A stretch of DNA of 64,000 nt from Bacteroidaceae bacterium (GCA_016302965.1 JAEDMP010000002.1:1-64000), one strand, 5' to 3'. Numbered from the stretch's first letter, positions 8,487 through 17,451 are shown. Program-made: numbers and translations. Notes: generated by a model not told the origin, from the sequence alone.

Positions 8487-8518
8487 ACCTTTATATATAT
8501 ATACCCGATTATTGATTT

Positions 8519-9115
8519 ATGCTACCGATATTGCAAGTGGGCGATGTGCTCTTGTCGCCCGATATTCTGACGGAGCGATTCTGTTGTGACCTTGATGCCT
8601 GCAAGGGTATCTGCTGTGTCGAGGGAGATGCGGGCGCTCCTGTCACCCTCGATGAGATAGAGCGGATAGAAGATGCGATGGATGAGGTGTGGGCCGGCAT
8701 GTCGGCCTCGGCTCAGGCCGTCATCGACAAACAGGGAGTGGCCTACAGCGACCCCGACGGCGAACTCGTCACCAGCATCGTGGGGGGCAAGGATTGTGTC
8801 TTCACCTGCCATGAAGACGGCTGCTGCCTCTGTCTGCTCGAAAAAGCCTATCGCAGTGGGCGCAGTTCCTTCTGCAAACCCATCAGTTGTGCCCTTTATC
8901 CCATCCGTGAGAAACGGCTGAGCAATGGCACCGTGGCCCTCAACTACCACCGTTGGGAGGTATGCCGTGATGCCGTGAAGAAGGGTAGGGAACTCGACCT
9001 CCCCGTCTATCGATTCCTCAAGGAACCGCTCATCCGGCGTTTCGGTGAGGAGTGGTATCACGAACTGGAAATCATGGCCGAGGAACTGACCAAGCGGGGC
9101 TTTAACACTATTTAA
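8519..9115 (+). CDS. DUF3109 family protein
   Basis: 198 residues and cysteine-rich: the clusters CCDLDACKGICC (near 22-33) and CHEDGCCLC, with further cysteines in CKPISCALYP, resemble the metal or iron-sulfur ligation pattern of the YkgJ/DUF3109 group. The reaction is not known. It may be co-transcribed with ung. The start is fixed by lack of an upstream alternative. No signal peptide is visible, so it is likely cytosolic. Family assignment is from recognition of the cysteine pattern and N-terminal sequence. Confidence 0.8.
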   Translation: MLPILQVGDVLLSPDILTERFCCDLDACKGICCVEGDAGAPVTLDEIERIEDAMDEVWAGMSASAQAVIDKQGVAYSDPDGELVTSIVGGKDCVFTCHEDGCCLCLLEKAYRSGRSSFCKPISCALYPIREKRLSNGTVALNYHRWEVCRDAVKKGRELDLPVYRFLKEPLIRRFGEEWYHELEIMAEELTKRGFNTI

Positions 9116-9133
9116 GTCCCAACAGCGCTAATT

Positions 9134-9178
9134 ACGTTCCCGAACGTGACATATTAGAGAAAAAAATGTTTACCTTTG
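9134..9178 (+). promoter_or_regulatory. ndk promoter with operator-like dyad
   Basis: TACCTTTG at 9171-9178 is the -7 element. A perfect dyad ACGTTC-CC-GAACGT (9134-9147) lies 24 bases upstream of it, about -49 to -36, where an activator or repressor could bind. Confidence 0.5.
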
Positions 9179-9264
9179 CAGTCGATCTTGACGAGTGGAA
9201 AACTTCCCGCTCCTTGAATCCAATACAGAAAACCTCAATTATTCCATTTTAATATCAACTATTT

Positions 9265-9738
9265 ATGAAACAGACAGAAAAGACCCTGGTGCTGCTCAAG
9301 CCCTGCACCATCAAGCGCAACCTGATTGGTGAGATTATCTCTATTTTTGAAAAGAAGGGACTGAGAGTGGTAGGTCTCAAGATGATGCAGCTCACTGATG
9401 AAGTGCTTTCTGAGCACTATGCCCACCTGGCTGAGAAACCTTTCTTCCAGCGTGTGAAAGACTCGATGATGGTCACTCCCGTCGTGGCCCTCTGCTTGGA
9501 GGGTGTGAGTGCCGTTGAGGTGGTGCGTGTCATCACTGGTCCCACCAACGGTCGCACCAGCTGCGTGCCCGGCACCATCCGCGGCATGTACAGCATGAGC
9601 TATCAGGAGAACATTGTGCATGCGAGCGACTCATTGGAGAATGCGGCCATCGAACTCAAGCGCTTCTTCAAGGATGAGGAAATCTTCGACTTCCCCCGCG
9701 AACTGTTCGAGGTGTTCTATGCCAACGACGAGTTCTAA
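9265..9738 (+). CDS. ndk: Nucleoside-diphosphate kinase
   Basis: 157 residues. Balances nucleoside triphosphate pools by passing a phosphate through an active-site histidine. Lys12 (LVLLKPCTIKRN) and the phospho-histidine His119 in NIVHASDS are in place, as is GPTN near residue 92. The loop after it (GRTSCVPGTIRGMYSM) differs from the common APGTIRGD form. Monocistronic: own promoter at 9171 and a strong terminator after the stop. Confidence 0.95.
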   Translation: MKQTEKTLVLLKPCTIKRNLIGEIISIFEKKGLRVVGLKMMQLTDEVLSEHYAHLAEKPFFQRVKDSMMVTPVVALCLEGVSAVEVVRVITGPTNGRTSCVPGTIRGMYSMSYQENIVHASDSLENAAIELKRFFKDEEIFDFPRELFEVFYANDEF

Positions 9739-9763
9739 GCGTCACATCATCTGAAGAAACAGC

Positions 9764-9804
9764 AAGAGGTTGCACCAGAATCCTTTCACTGGTGCAACCT
9801 CTTT
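9764..9804. terminator. Terminator of ndk (bidirectional)
   Basis: AAGAGGTTGCACCAG (9764-9778) pairs perfectly with 9789-9803, followed by TTTT. With A-rich sequence on the left it can also serve the convergent AraC gene. Confidence 0.85.
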
Positions 9805-9843
9805 TCGTGTATGGGGGATAGCCGCCGGATGACAGCAGCGTAT

Positions 9844-10713
9844 CTACTGTTTGCGGAAGGCTGAGGGGGACATGCCGGTGTGCTCCTTGAAGAACTTGCC
9901 CATAAACGACTGGTTGGGAAAACGCAACTCCTCCGCAATCTCCTTGATGCTCTTGTCGGATTGTTTCAGCAGGAGGCGCATCTTCAAGATGACATAACGG
10001 TCTATCCAGTCGCTGGGAGTAATCTGGCTGATGCTCTTGACGGTCTCGGAGAGATACTTGGCTGTAATGTTCAGATGGTCGGCATACCAGCTCACGCGGC
10101 GCTCCCGGCAGTGGAAACGCTCCACCAGTAAGATGAATTTGGTGAAGATATGATAGGCGCGTCCCTTGTTGCCATCGTCTGTTACAATACCTTGATAAAT
10201 CAAATTGCCCATGTCGTAGAGCATGGCCAGAATCAAGGCCCGTACAACATGGCGGCGGTAGCGGTTTTCGCTATGTCCAATCTTGTCGCGAATCAATTCA
10301 AAGTAGTGCTCAAACAGCTGTTGCTCATGCGGACTCAATGCAACCACGGGATTGGTCAGAGAGAACAACAGGAGCGAGGAGAAATCGGAGACATTGCTGA
10401 TGGTCTCACTGAAAAACTCTTTGGAAATCATGATGCACAGACCATCCAAATCGGCACTGGGGGCAAAATGGTCTACGATGTGGCCTTCGCCGATAATCAG
10501 CGCCTCACCGGCATGTACGTGGCGCTCAATGGTGTCGACCGTATAGCTGGCGTGTCCACGTTTGCACAGACCCACCAGAATGAATGACATCTGGCGGTCG
10601 TTACGGGGGAAGGGTGCATTGCTGGGACTTTCCACCAGCAGGATGTCGTTGTCGATAAATTCTGCACCTGGCCATTTCTTGGCTCGTTCAATGCTTGACA
10701 GTTTTGTTTCCAT
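9844..10713 (-). CDS. AraC family transcriptional regulator
   Basis: 289 residues. An N-terminal cupin-like sensor domain (about 1-170) precedes a C-terminal double helix-turn-helix (about 190-289) with the segments LNITAKYLSETVKSISQITPSDWI and ELRFPNQSFMGKFFKEHTGMSPSAFRK, characteristic of AraC. I start it at METKLSS (10713), because a TATTTTTG -7 element lies at 10718-10725: a longer frame from 10737 would begin upstream of the transcript. The message is then nearly leaderless. It is divergent from the phosphoesterase gene, a possible target. Ligand unknown. Confidence 0.88.
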   Translation of the reverse strand: METKLSSIERAKKWPGAEFIDNDILLVESPSNAPFPRNDRQMSFILVGLCKRGHASYTVDTIERHVHAGEALIIGEGHIVDHFAPSADLDGLCIMISKEFFSETISNVSDFSSLLLFSLTNPVVALSPHEQQLFEHYFELIRDKIGHSENRYRRHVVRALILAMLYDMGNLIYQGIVTDDGNKGRAYHIFTKFILLVERFHCRERRVSWYADHLNITAKYLSETVKSISQITPSDWIDRYVILKMRLLLKQSDKSIKEIAEELRFPNQSFMGKFFKEHTGMSPSAFRKQ

Positions 10714-10717
10714 GCTG

Positions 10718-10725
10718 CAAAAATA
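10718..10725 (-). promoter_or_regulatory. Promoter of the AraC gene
   Basis: The complement reads TATTTTTG, only 4 bases before the ATG. It decides the start codon and implies a leaderless or near-leaderless mRNA. Confidence 0.55.
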
Positions 10726-10810
10726 CAAAAAAAACACGAAATGGAAAACATTAGCGAGAAAACTACTACATTTTCTTTGGTTTTCTTCTCGCCATTTATT
10801 TCTTTTTTTG

Positions 10811-10818
10811 TACTTTTG
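10811..10818 (+). promoter_or_regulatory. Promoter of the phosphoesterase gene
   Basis: TACTTTTG followed by CAGGCGAA and the ATG at 10827, which again gives a very short leader. It diverges from the AraC promoter. Confidence 0.55.
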
Positions 10819-10826
10819 CAGGCGAA

Positions 10827-11627
10827 ATGAAACAACTGTTACCTCTACTTGCCGCCTTGGTGCTCATCGGATGTCACCATGTTTTCGAGTTCCATCCCTA
10901 TGATGGACGGTTTGGCGGAGCCACCAACATCAATGCCACGAATATCAAGAAGATAGAGCAGGCATGCAACGACAAGGACACGCTGAGAGTGGCTTTTGTC
11001 AGCGACTCGCATGGCTGGTTCTCCGACCTCAGAAAGGCGGTGACCGATATCAACAAGCGTACGGACATCGACTTCGTGGTCCATGCCGGCGACCTGACCG
11101 ACTGTGGCACCACCCGTGAGTTTGAGCGTACGCGCGATATCATGAACGACCTGAAGGTGCCCTACGTGGCCATGATTGGCAATCATGATTTCCTCGGTAC
11201 GGGAAACCAGATTTATGAAGCCATGTTCGGCCCCGTGGACTTTGTGCTGATTGCTGCCAGGGTGAAGTTCCTCTTCCTCAACACCAATGCGGTTGAGTAT
11301 GACTACCTCGCTGCCGTGCCTAATTTCGACTTGATGGAAGAGCAGATTACGGAGCGTGACGAGGACTTCGACCGTACGGTGGTCTGCATGCATGCGCGAC
11401 CCTATTGCGAGCAGTTCAATAACAATGTGGCGAAGGCCTTCGGCCACTATATGGGCCTGTTCAAGGGCATTGTCTGTGCCGTGAGCGGCCATAACCATCG
11501 TTTGGAACGTGATGATATCTATGGCAATGGTATCATCTATTATGGGCTCGACACGGTGAGCCACGGCAATTACAGTATCTTCACCTTTACTCCCTCCGGC
11601 TATGAATATGAAGTGGTTGCTTATTAG
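10827..11627 (+). CDS. Metallophosphoesterase lipoprotein (calcineurin-like)
   Basis: 266 residues. A lipobox LIGC with Cys16 suggests an acylated envelope protein. The dimetal phosphoesterase motifs occur in order: DSH (Asp60, His62), GDLTD (Asp89), GNHD (119-121), CMHARP and GHNH. All metal ligands appear intact. Substrate unknown. The divergent AraC gene may control it. Its last bases overlap the next gene by 20, so the pair is probably translated together. Confidence 0.85.
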   Translation: MKQLLPLLAALVLIGCHHVFEFHPYDGRFGGATNINATNIKKIEQACNDKDTLRVAFVSDSHGWFSDLRKAVTDINKRTDIDFVVHAGDLTDCGTTREFERTRDIMNDLKVPYVAMIGNHDFLGTGNQIYEAMFGPVDFVLIAARVKFLFLNTNAVEYDYLAAVPNFDLMEEQITERDEDFDRTVVCMHARPYCEQFNNNVAKAFGHYMGLFKGIVCAVSGHNHRLERDDIYGNGIIYYGLDTVSHGNYSIFTFTPSGYEYEVVAY

Positions 11628-12333
11628 TGTCATCGTGATGGGGATGCTCTCTCTGCCCCTGTCGGCGCAGAACGCAGCGAGTTCATCCGTGGGAGCGGAT
11701 GTTTACCGTGATGTTTACGTACCCGACAGTAACTATATGGATGTGGTGCTCGATACCGCGGGCAATAGTCGCTACTACCAGCGGGTACACCGTTACCGCA
11801 AGCATTGGGAGGCACTGATTCCTACCTTGCACAGTTTCCAGTTTGCCGGCAATATGGGTCTGTTCTCCGTTGGCGTGGGATGGGATTACGGCAAGCACCG
11901 GCAGTGGGAGACCGACTTGCTCGTCGGATTCCTGCCCAAATACCATACCAACAGGAACAAGATTACCATGACGCTCAAGCAGTCGTTCATCCCCTGGAGC
12001 CTGTATCTGCAGAAGGGATTCCTCTATGAACCCCTCACCTGTGGTCTCTATATGACGACGGTTTATGGGCATGAGTTCTGGGGCAGCCAGCCTTCCCGAT
12101 ACCCCGACAAATACTACGAAGCCCTGTCCACCAAAGTACGGTTCAATGTCTTTGTCGGACAGCGCTTCGGGGTCTATGTCCCTCGCAACCGGCGGAAATA
12201 TGTCAAGTCCATCACCGCCTTCTATGAGGTGAGCACCTGTGACATCTATATCCGTTCCATGTTCCAGGATTCGGAGGTCACGCTGTGGGACATCATCAGC
12301 CTGTCGTTGGGACTGAAGTTCAGGGTCTTCTGA
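11608..12333 (+). CDS. Exported protein of unknown function, possible outer-membrane beta-barrel
   Basis: 241 residues from MKWLLISVIVMGML, with a signal peptide ending near LPLSAQ. The body is rich in aromatic residues in alternating strands (for example NMGLFSVGVGWDYGKHRQWETDL and SLSLGLKFRVF at the C-terminus), and it ends in Phe, as many outer-membrane barrels do. I do not recognise a named family. The start lies inside the phosphoesterase gene. It converges on the GH95 gene with 27 bases between. Confidence 0.7.
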   Translation: MKWLLISVIVMGMLSLPLSAQNAASSSVGADVYRDVYVPDSNYMDVVLDTAGNSRYYQRVHRYRKHWEALIPTLHSFQFAGNMGLFSVGVGWDYGKHRQWETDLLVGFLPKYHTNRNKITMTLKQSFIPWSLYLQKGFLYEPLTCGLYMTTVYGHEFWGSQPSRYPDKYYEALSTKVRFNVFVGQRFGVYVPRNRRKYVKSITAFYEVSTCDIYIRSMFQDSEVTLWDIISLSLGLKFRVF

Positions 12334-12360
12334 GGCGGGTGCTCTCGGTTTGCCTGTATG

Positions 12361-14805
12361 TCATAGGCTTCTGCCCACTCCCTTCTTCAGTTTCAGTTTC
12401 TTGCTTTCTCCGTTGTATTTCACCGTCACCGTTGTGTTCTCCTGTGCTGTGAACACGGCCTGGGTCAGTTGGCCTTTGCTCCAACGCATGTCCACCGTGA
12501 TGCCGCCACGGGCACAGATACCTCTCACGCTTCCCTCCTTCCAGGCTTGTGGAAGGGCGGGCAGCAGTTCTATTTCGGGCTGGTCGCCTTGCAGACGGCT
12601 TTGGAGCAGCATCTCGCATACGCCGGCTGTACCTCCGAAATTGCCGTCAATCTGGAAGGGTGGATGGGCATCGAAGAGGTTGGGATAGGTGCCTCCGCCC
12701 CCACGGCCTTTCTCACGCGCACCGTCAGGGGCCACGTAGGCCAGCAGTGTCTGGAAGGTCTGGTAAGCTTCCTCTGCCTTTTTCAGTCGTGCCCAGAGGT
12801 TAATGCGCCATCCCGTGCTCCAGCCGGTTGTACGCTTGCCTTTTTGGATGAGGGTGTGCTCGCAGGCTTTCAGCAGTTTGGCATCCGTGAGGTGCTGACC
12901 GGGATACAGGCCGATGAGATGCGACTGGTGGCGGTGTTGCGGGTCGCTGTCTTTCCAGTCGTGATACCACTCGTTCAGGTCGCCCTCCTGGCCGATGGTA
13001 TAGGGATGCAGCCGCGACAGTTTGGCACTGATTTCCCGTGCCAGTTGCTGCCGCTGTTGGCTGTCAGGCGCTTTCTTGCCTTCCATCTTGTTCAGGATGC
13101 GGATGGCTTCGAGGGTGTTGGTGAACAGTTCGCGGATGATGGCCAGGTCGGCTGTACCGCCATAGCAGGTCGTTCCCCGATACCCTTGGTCGGTGATGTA
13201 TTCATTCTCGGGCGAGGTGGAGGGGGCAGTGATGAGTTCGTCCGGCTTGTTGGGATTCTCTACCAGCCAGTCGAGACAGAACTCGGCGGCACCCCTCATC
13301 AGCGGAAAGGCGGTGTCGCGCAGGTAGTTTTTGTCCTGTGTGAAGGCGTAGCGCTCCCAGAGGGTATGTACCAACCAGGCACCACCCATGTTCCAGTTCG
13401 ACCATTTCGGGCTCTCTTTCTTCTCGCCCACGGGATTGGCCATGGCCCAGATGTCGCTGTTGTGGCTGGCACACCAGCCGCGCGTTATCTGGTAGTAGTT
13501 ACGGGCCATGTGTTGTCCGTTGGCGGCTAATGAAGCGGTAAACTGGTCGAGTGGCAGGGCCATCTCCTGCATATTGGCGACAAAGGCGGGCCAGTAGTTT
13601 TCTTCGAGATTGATGTTCATTGTATAGTTGCCGCGCCAAGGCATGTAGACTTTGGTGCCCCACAGTCCCTGCAGGTTGGCAGGTACGCCGGGGGTGCGCG
13701 AGCAGCTGATGAGCAGGTATCGGCCATATTGGGTATAGAGCGTTTCTATATAGGGGTTGGCCATCTTTTGTTCCGTATAGTCTTTCAGTTGCTGTTCGGT
13801 GGTGCGCGACGGGTCGTTCTTCGTCTCGCCCAGTTGCAGTTGGAAGCGTTTGAAGATGCCTTGATAGTCGCTGATATGCCGTTGCCTCAGTTGCTCGTAA
13901 CTGTAGTTGTGCAGGTGCCATTGCTGGTTGGTGATGGCATCTATATAGGGGGCTCCTTCCTTGACGGGATGCTTGTCGGCACCGTGGAAACTGGTCTCGT
14001 TGATGAAGTAGAGGGTGAGTTCCGAGGCGTTGCGGATATGCAGGGTGTCGTGGCTGGTCGTGGCCGTGCCGTCGGGGGTAGACAGCTGTAGGATGGAACA
14101 GAAGTGGGTGGTCTCCTGTTCGTCGCCTGTGGCGTGTCCCATCAGGGTGATGGCGCTGTGGGTGGCTCCTCTGCCTTGGCTCACGACGGTGCGGCAGCGG
14201 TGGGGCACCTGTGCGTCGAGCAGCAGGTCATAGTTGATGGCTCCCTTCCGGTCGGCGGTGATGCGGATGGCGATGACCTGGTCGGGATGGGAGGCGAAAT
14301 ACTCACGCTCATAGGTCACGCCCTCCTGCGTGAAGCGGTCATGGCAGAGGGCGCTGTCGATGTCGAGTTCGCGGTAATAGCGGCTGGTAGCGGCCTTGTT
14401 GGCATTGGTGAGGTGGAGAGTAGCCAGGGGTTGGTAGTACTGCGAATTGTTGCCTTGCACCTTCAACTGCAGCTGGTCGGCTTTGCGGTAGTCTTCGGCA
14501 AACAGTGCCTTGCGTATCTCAGGAATCCATTGGTGGGCATCCTGGTCCATCGTCCGGTCGATGGGTTTGCCGGTCCACAGGGTAATGTCGTTCAGATAAA
14601 TCACATTGTCGATGGCACCGCCATACACGAGCGCACCCATCTTGCCGTTGCCGATGGGCAGCGACTCTTCAAAATAGGTGGCGGCTGTGTCGTACCACAA
14701 GCGTAGTTCGGGCTGGTCCACCTGGATGGTGCCGGGCTGCTGTTGGGCTGCGTGCAGGCAGAGGCCGCACAGACTGAACAGGATGGTTGTAAGTATTGTT
14801 TTCAT
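12361..14805 (-). CDS. GH95 glycoside hydrolase (alpha-L-fucosidase / alpha-L-galactosidase)
   Basis: 814 residues with a signal peptide (MKTILTTILFSLCGLCLHAA). The N-terminal domain starts with LWYDTAATYFEESLPIGNGKMGALVYGG, diagnostic for family 95. In the (alpha/alpha)6 domain, NxN in YTMNINLEENYW and the Asp in QIDGNFGGTAG match the Asn pair and Asp used by the inverting enzyme of Bifidobacterium; SPENEY supplies a Glu. Such enzymes remove terminal alpha-1,2-linked L-fucose or L-galactose from xyloglucan, mucin or pectin side chains. No SusCD pair adjoins it, but a pectin-type locus lies 10-35 kb to the right. No clear promoter is seen after the gyrB terminator. Confidence 0.92.
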   Translation of the reverse strand: MKTILTTILFSLCGLCLHAAQQQPGTIQVDQPELRLWYDTAATYFEESLPIGNGKMGALVYGGAIDNVIYLNDITLWTGKPIDRTMDQDAHQWIPEIRKALFAEDYRKADQLQLKVQGNNSQYYQPLATLHLTNANKAATSRYYRELDIDSALCHDRFTQEGVTYEREYFASHPDQVIAIRITADRKGAINYDLLLDAQVPHRCRTVVSQGRGATHSAITLMGHATGDEQETTHFCSILQLSTPDGTATTSHDTLHIRNASELTLYFINETSFHGADKHPVKEGAPYIDAITNQQWHLHNYSYEQLRQRHISDYQGIFKRFQLQLGETKNDPSRTTEQQLKDYTEQKMANPYIETLYTQYGRYLLISCSRTPGVPANLQGLWGTKVYMPWRGNYTMNINLEENYWPAFVANMQEMALPLDQFTASLAANGQHMARNYYQITRGWCASHNSDIWAMANPVGEKKESPKWSNWNMGGAWLVHTLWERYAFTQDKNYLRDTAFPLMRGAAEFCLDWLVENPNKPDELITAPSTSPENEYITDQGYRGTTCYGGTADLAIIRELFTNTLEAIRILNKMEGKKAPDSQQRQQLAREISAKLSRLHPYTIGQEGDLNEWYHDWKDSDPQHRHQSHLIGLYPGQHLTDAKLLKACEHTLIQKGKRTTGWSTGWRINLWARLKKAEEAYQTFQTLLAYVAPDGAREKGRGGGGTYPNLFDAHPPFQIDGNFGGTAGVCEMLLQSRLQGDQPEIELLPALPQAWKEGSVRGICARGGITVDMRWSKGQLTQAVFTAQENTTVTVKYNGESKKLKLKKGVGRSL

Positions 14806-14812
14806 GTGCTTT

Positions 14813-14873
14813 GAAACAAAAAAAAAGCTGATACATCACAGTCTTGTGTGGAAGTCTGGATGATCAGCTTTTT
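14813..14873 (-). terminator. Terminator of gyrB
   Basis: On the minus strand AAAAAGCTGAT (complement of 14863-14873) pairs with ATCAGCTTTTT (complement of 14822-14832), followed by a long T run. It lies between gyrB and the GH95 gene. Confidence 0.8.
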
Positions 14874-14895
14874 GTGTCAGTATTATTAGATTAGG

Positions 14896-16869
14896 TTATG
14901 CATCGATATTGGCATAGGTTGCGTTCTTCTCGATGAAGTCGCGGCGTGGCTCTACGTCGTCGCCCATCAGCATGGAGAAGATTTCGTCGGCCTCTGCCGC
15001 ATTCTCGATGGTGATCTGTTTGAGCAGTCGTGTCTCGGGATTCATGGTCGTTTCCCAAAGCTGCTCGGGATTCATCTCACCGAGACCTTTGTAGCGCTGG
15101 GTGTGCAGGCTCTTGCCGTCTTCCACTCCGTTGCCCCACTTGTCGATGAAGGCTTGGCGCTGCTGTTCGGTATAGCAGTATTCCTTGGCCTTGTTCTTGT
15201 AGGTGCAGAGGTAGAGTGGGGGAGTGGCGATATAGAGGTGTCCCTCCTGGATGATTTTCGGCATGAAGCGGTAGAAGAGGGTCATGATGAGCGTGTCGAT
15301 GTGCGAACCATCGACGTCGGCATCGGTCATGATGATAATCTTGTCGTAGCGCAGCTTCTCGATGTTGGCTTCCTTGTCGCCTTCGCCGTCTACGCCGAAG
15401 CGCACGCCGATGCTCTGGATGATGTTCATGACCGATTCGCTCTCGAACACCTTGTGCCACATCACCTTCTCCACGTTCAGAATCTTACCGCGCAGCGGGA
15501 GGATAGCCTGTGTGTAGCGGTCGCGTCCCTGTTTGGCGGAGCCGCCGGCCGAGTCACCCTCGACGAGGAAGATTTCGCACGACTTGGGGTCTTTGTTCGA
15601 GCAGTCGGCCAGTTTGCCGGGCAGACCGCCACCCGTCATCGGGTTCTTGCGCTGTACGCTCTCGCGGGCTTTGCGGGCGGCGATACGGGCGGTAGCGGCC
15701 AGAATCACCTTGTCACAGATGAGTTTGGCCTCTTTCGGATGCTCCTCGAGATAGTAGGCAAGTGCCTCGCCAACAGCCTGCTGCACGGCACCGGTCACTT
15801 CGCTGTTGCCCAGTTTGGTCTTGGTCTGACCCTCAAACTGGGGTTCGGCCACCTTGATGGAGATGACTGCGGTGAGACCCTCGCGGAAGTCTTCGCCGGC
15901 AATCTCTATCTTGGCTTTCTCAATCTGCTTGGAGATAGTGGGGTCGGAGTCGGCATATTTCTTCAAGGTGCGGGTGAGTGCCATGCGGAAACCGACGAGG
16001 TGGGTACCCCCTTCAATCGTGTTGATATTGTTGACGTAGGAGTGGATGTTCTCGCTGTAGTCCGTGTTGTACATCACAGCCACTTCGATGGGTATGCCCT
16101 GTTTTTCAGTCTTCAGATAGATGACATCGTCGAAGAGGTGGGTGCGGTGACGGTCCACGTAGCGCACAAACTCCTTCAGACCGTCTTTGGCGTGGAACAC
16201 CTCCTGGCGGGTTTTTCCTTCCTCATCGGGTCGCTTGTCGGTCAGCGTGATGGTGATGCCGGCGTTCAGATAGGCCAGCTCGCGCATGCGCTTGGCGATG
16301 ATGTCATATTTGTAGAGGGTAGTGGTGAAGATGGCGGGGTCGGGCCAGAACTGCTGGCGGGTGCCGCGTCGGTCGGTGGTGCCTGCTACCTTGACGGGAT
16401 ACAGGGGCTTTCCCTTCTCGTATTCCTGCTGATAAATCTTGCCGTCGCGGAACACTTGTGAGAGCATGTGGGTGGAGAGTGCGTTCACGCAGCTTACACC
16501 TACACCGTGCAGACCACCGCTGACCTTGTAGGAGCCTTTGTCGAACTTACCGCCAGCGTGGAGCACGGTCATGACCACTTCGAGGGCCGACTTGTGCAAC
16601 TTGGCATGTTCGTCTACGGGAATGCCTCGTCCGTTATCTTCTACGGTGATGGAGTTATCTTCGTTGATGGTTACTTCAATGTGGGTGCAATAGCCAGCCA
16701 TGGCCTCGTCGATGGAGTTGTCGACGGTCTCGTTGACCAAATGATGCAAGCCCTTTTCGCTGACGTCGCCGATATACATGGCTGGACGCTTGCGTACTGC
16801 TTCCAGTCCCTCGAGCACCTGGATGTTACTCGCGGAATAGTTGTTTTCTTTGGTAATATCTTCTGCCAT
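14896..16869 (-). CDS. gyrB: DNA gyrase subunit B
   Basis: 657 residues. Supplies the ATPase and TOPRIM parts of gyrase, which introduces negative supercoils. The N-terminus carries RKRPAMYIGD, the GHKL motifs DNSIDEAMAGY, EDNGRGIPV and GGLHGVGVSCVNALS. The TOPRIM part has LVEGDSAGGSAKQGRDR (near 435) and DADVDGSHI (near 515). The C-terminus ends KGLGEMNPEQLWETTMNPE plus a short tail, so there is no large insertion. The typical gyrase signature favours GyrB over ParE. Confidence 0.96.
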   Translation of the reverse strand: MAEDITKENNYSASNIQVLEGLEAVRKRPAMYIGDVSEKGLHHLVNETVDNSIDEAMAGYCTHIEVTINEDNSITVEDNGRGIPVDEHAKLHKSALEVVMTVLHAGGKFDKGSYKVSGGLHGVGVSCVNALSTHMLSQVFRDGKIYQQEYEKGKPLYPVKVAGTTDRRGTRQQFWPDPAIFTTTLYKYDIIAKRMRELAYLNAGITITLTDKRPDEEGKTRQEVFHAKDGLKEFVRYVDRHRTHLFDDVIYLKTEKQGIPIEVAVMYNTDYSENIHSYVNNINTIEGGTHLVGFRMALTRTLKKYADSDPTISKQIEKAKIEIAGEDFREGLTAVISIKVAEPQFEGQTKTKLGNSEVTGAVQQAVGEALAYYLEEHPKEAKLICDKVILAATARIAARKARESVQRKNPMTGGGLPGKLADCSNKDPKSCEIFLVEGDSAGGSAKQGRDRYTQAILPLRGKILNVEKVMWHKVFESESVMNIIQSIGVRFGVDGEGDKEANIEKLRYDKIIIMTDADVDGSHIDTLIMTLFYRFMPKIIQEGHLYIATPPLYLCTYKNKAKEYCYTEQQRQAFIDKWGNGVEDGKSLHTQRYKGLGEMNPEQLWETTMNPETRLLKQITIENAAEADEIFSMLMGDDVEPRRDFIEKNATYANIDA

Positions 16870-16892
16870 TTCTCGTTTTCTGTTTCAGGTTG

Positions 16893-16900
16893 CAAAGATA
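16893..16900 (-). promoter_or_regulatory. Promoter of gyrB
   Basis: The complement reads TATCTTTG, 24 bases upstream of the gyrB ATG on the minus strand. Confidence 0.6.
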
Positions 16901-16940
16901 CAAAAAATTATCGAAAGGAACGAATATTTTCTTCACAAAA

Positions 16941-16970
16941 AAAGGCAGGAATCAGCTGATTCCTGCCTTT
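16941..16970. terminator. Terminator of rpsT: perfect 30-bp palindrome
   Basis: AAAGGCAGGAATCAG at 16941-16955 is followed at once by its exact reverse complement (16956-16970). T-rich sequence follows on the minus strand. It separates rpsT from the gyrB promoter. Confidence 0.85.
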
Positions 16971-16992
16971 ATCTGTTTCTTGACGATTTAGC

Positions 16993-17247
16993 TTATCCAA
17001 GGCTGTTGATGTGAAGAGCAAGGCTCGACTTGATATTGGCAGCCTTATTCTTGTGAATGATGTTGGTCTTGGCCAACTTGTCCAGCATCTTCTGGATGGT
17101 GGGATACATCTTTACGGCCTCTTCCTTGTCGGTTACGGCACGCAGTTTGCGCACAGCGTTGCGCATGGTTTTGGCGTAGTACTTGTTATGCAGCGCCCTT
17201 GTCTTCTCCTGACGGATTCTCTTGATTGAAGATTTGTGATTTGCCAT
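16993..17247 (-). CDS. rpsT: 30S ribosomal protein S20
   Basis: 84 residues, highly basic, all alpha-helical, starting [24 protein letters not shown], which is the S20 signature. It binds 16S rRNA early in 30S assembly. It lies 25 bases downstream of tRNA-Glu on the same strand with no promoter between them, so the two are probably one transcript. The palindromic terminator follows 22 bases after the stop. Confidence 0.96.
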   Translation of the reverse strand: MANHKSSIKRIRQEKTRALHNKYYAKTMRNAVRKLRAVTDKEEAVKMYPTIQKMLDKLAKTNIIHKNKAANIKSSLALHINSLG

Positions 17248-17272
17248 CTTATGATTTTCTATTTTTGTTTCG

Positions 17273-17344
17273 TAGTCCCTAGGAGAGTCGAACTCCTCTT
17301 TAGAGAATGAAAATCTCTCGTCCTAACCGATAGACGAAGGGACC
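17273..17344 (-). tRNA. tRNA-Glu (TTC anticodon)
   Basis: Read from 17344 to 17273: acceptor GGTCCCT pairs with AGGGACT; anticodon stem GAGA with loop containing TTC; T arm GAGGAG-TTCGACT-CTCCT. CCA is not encoded. It is a normal cloverleaf for glutamate. The promoter is at 17362-17369. Confidence 0.93.
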
Positions 17345-17361
17345 ATGTCTAATTGCGGATG

Positions 17362-17369
17362 CAAAGGTA
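17362..17369 (-). promoter_or_regulatory. Promoter of tRNA-Glu / rpsT
   Basis: The complement reads TACCTTTG, 18 bases before the tRNA 5' end. Confidence 0.6.
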
Positions 17370-17443
17370 CGCATATTTTCTGATTTGCCAAAACTTTTCT
17401 CAAAAAAATGCAATGATTTTTGGATTTTTTCGCAAATTAGCGC

Positions 17444-17451
17444 TATCTTTG
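17444..17451 (+). promoter_or_regulatory. Promoter of recO
   Basis: TATCTTTG followed by GCAC, 19 bases before the ATG at 17470. It excludes the longer in-frame start at 17353. Confidence 0.6.

Noticed and set aside
15103..16461. 452-residue ORF antisense to gyrB
   Set aside because: The sense strand is gyrB with all motifs.
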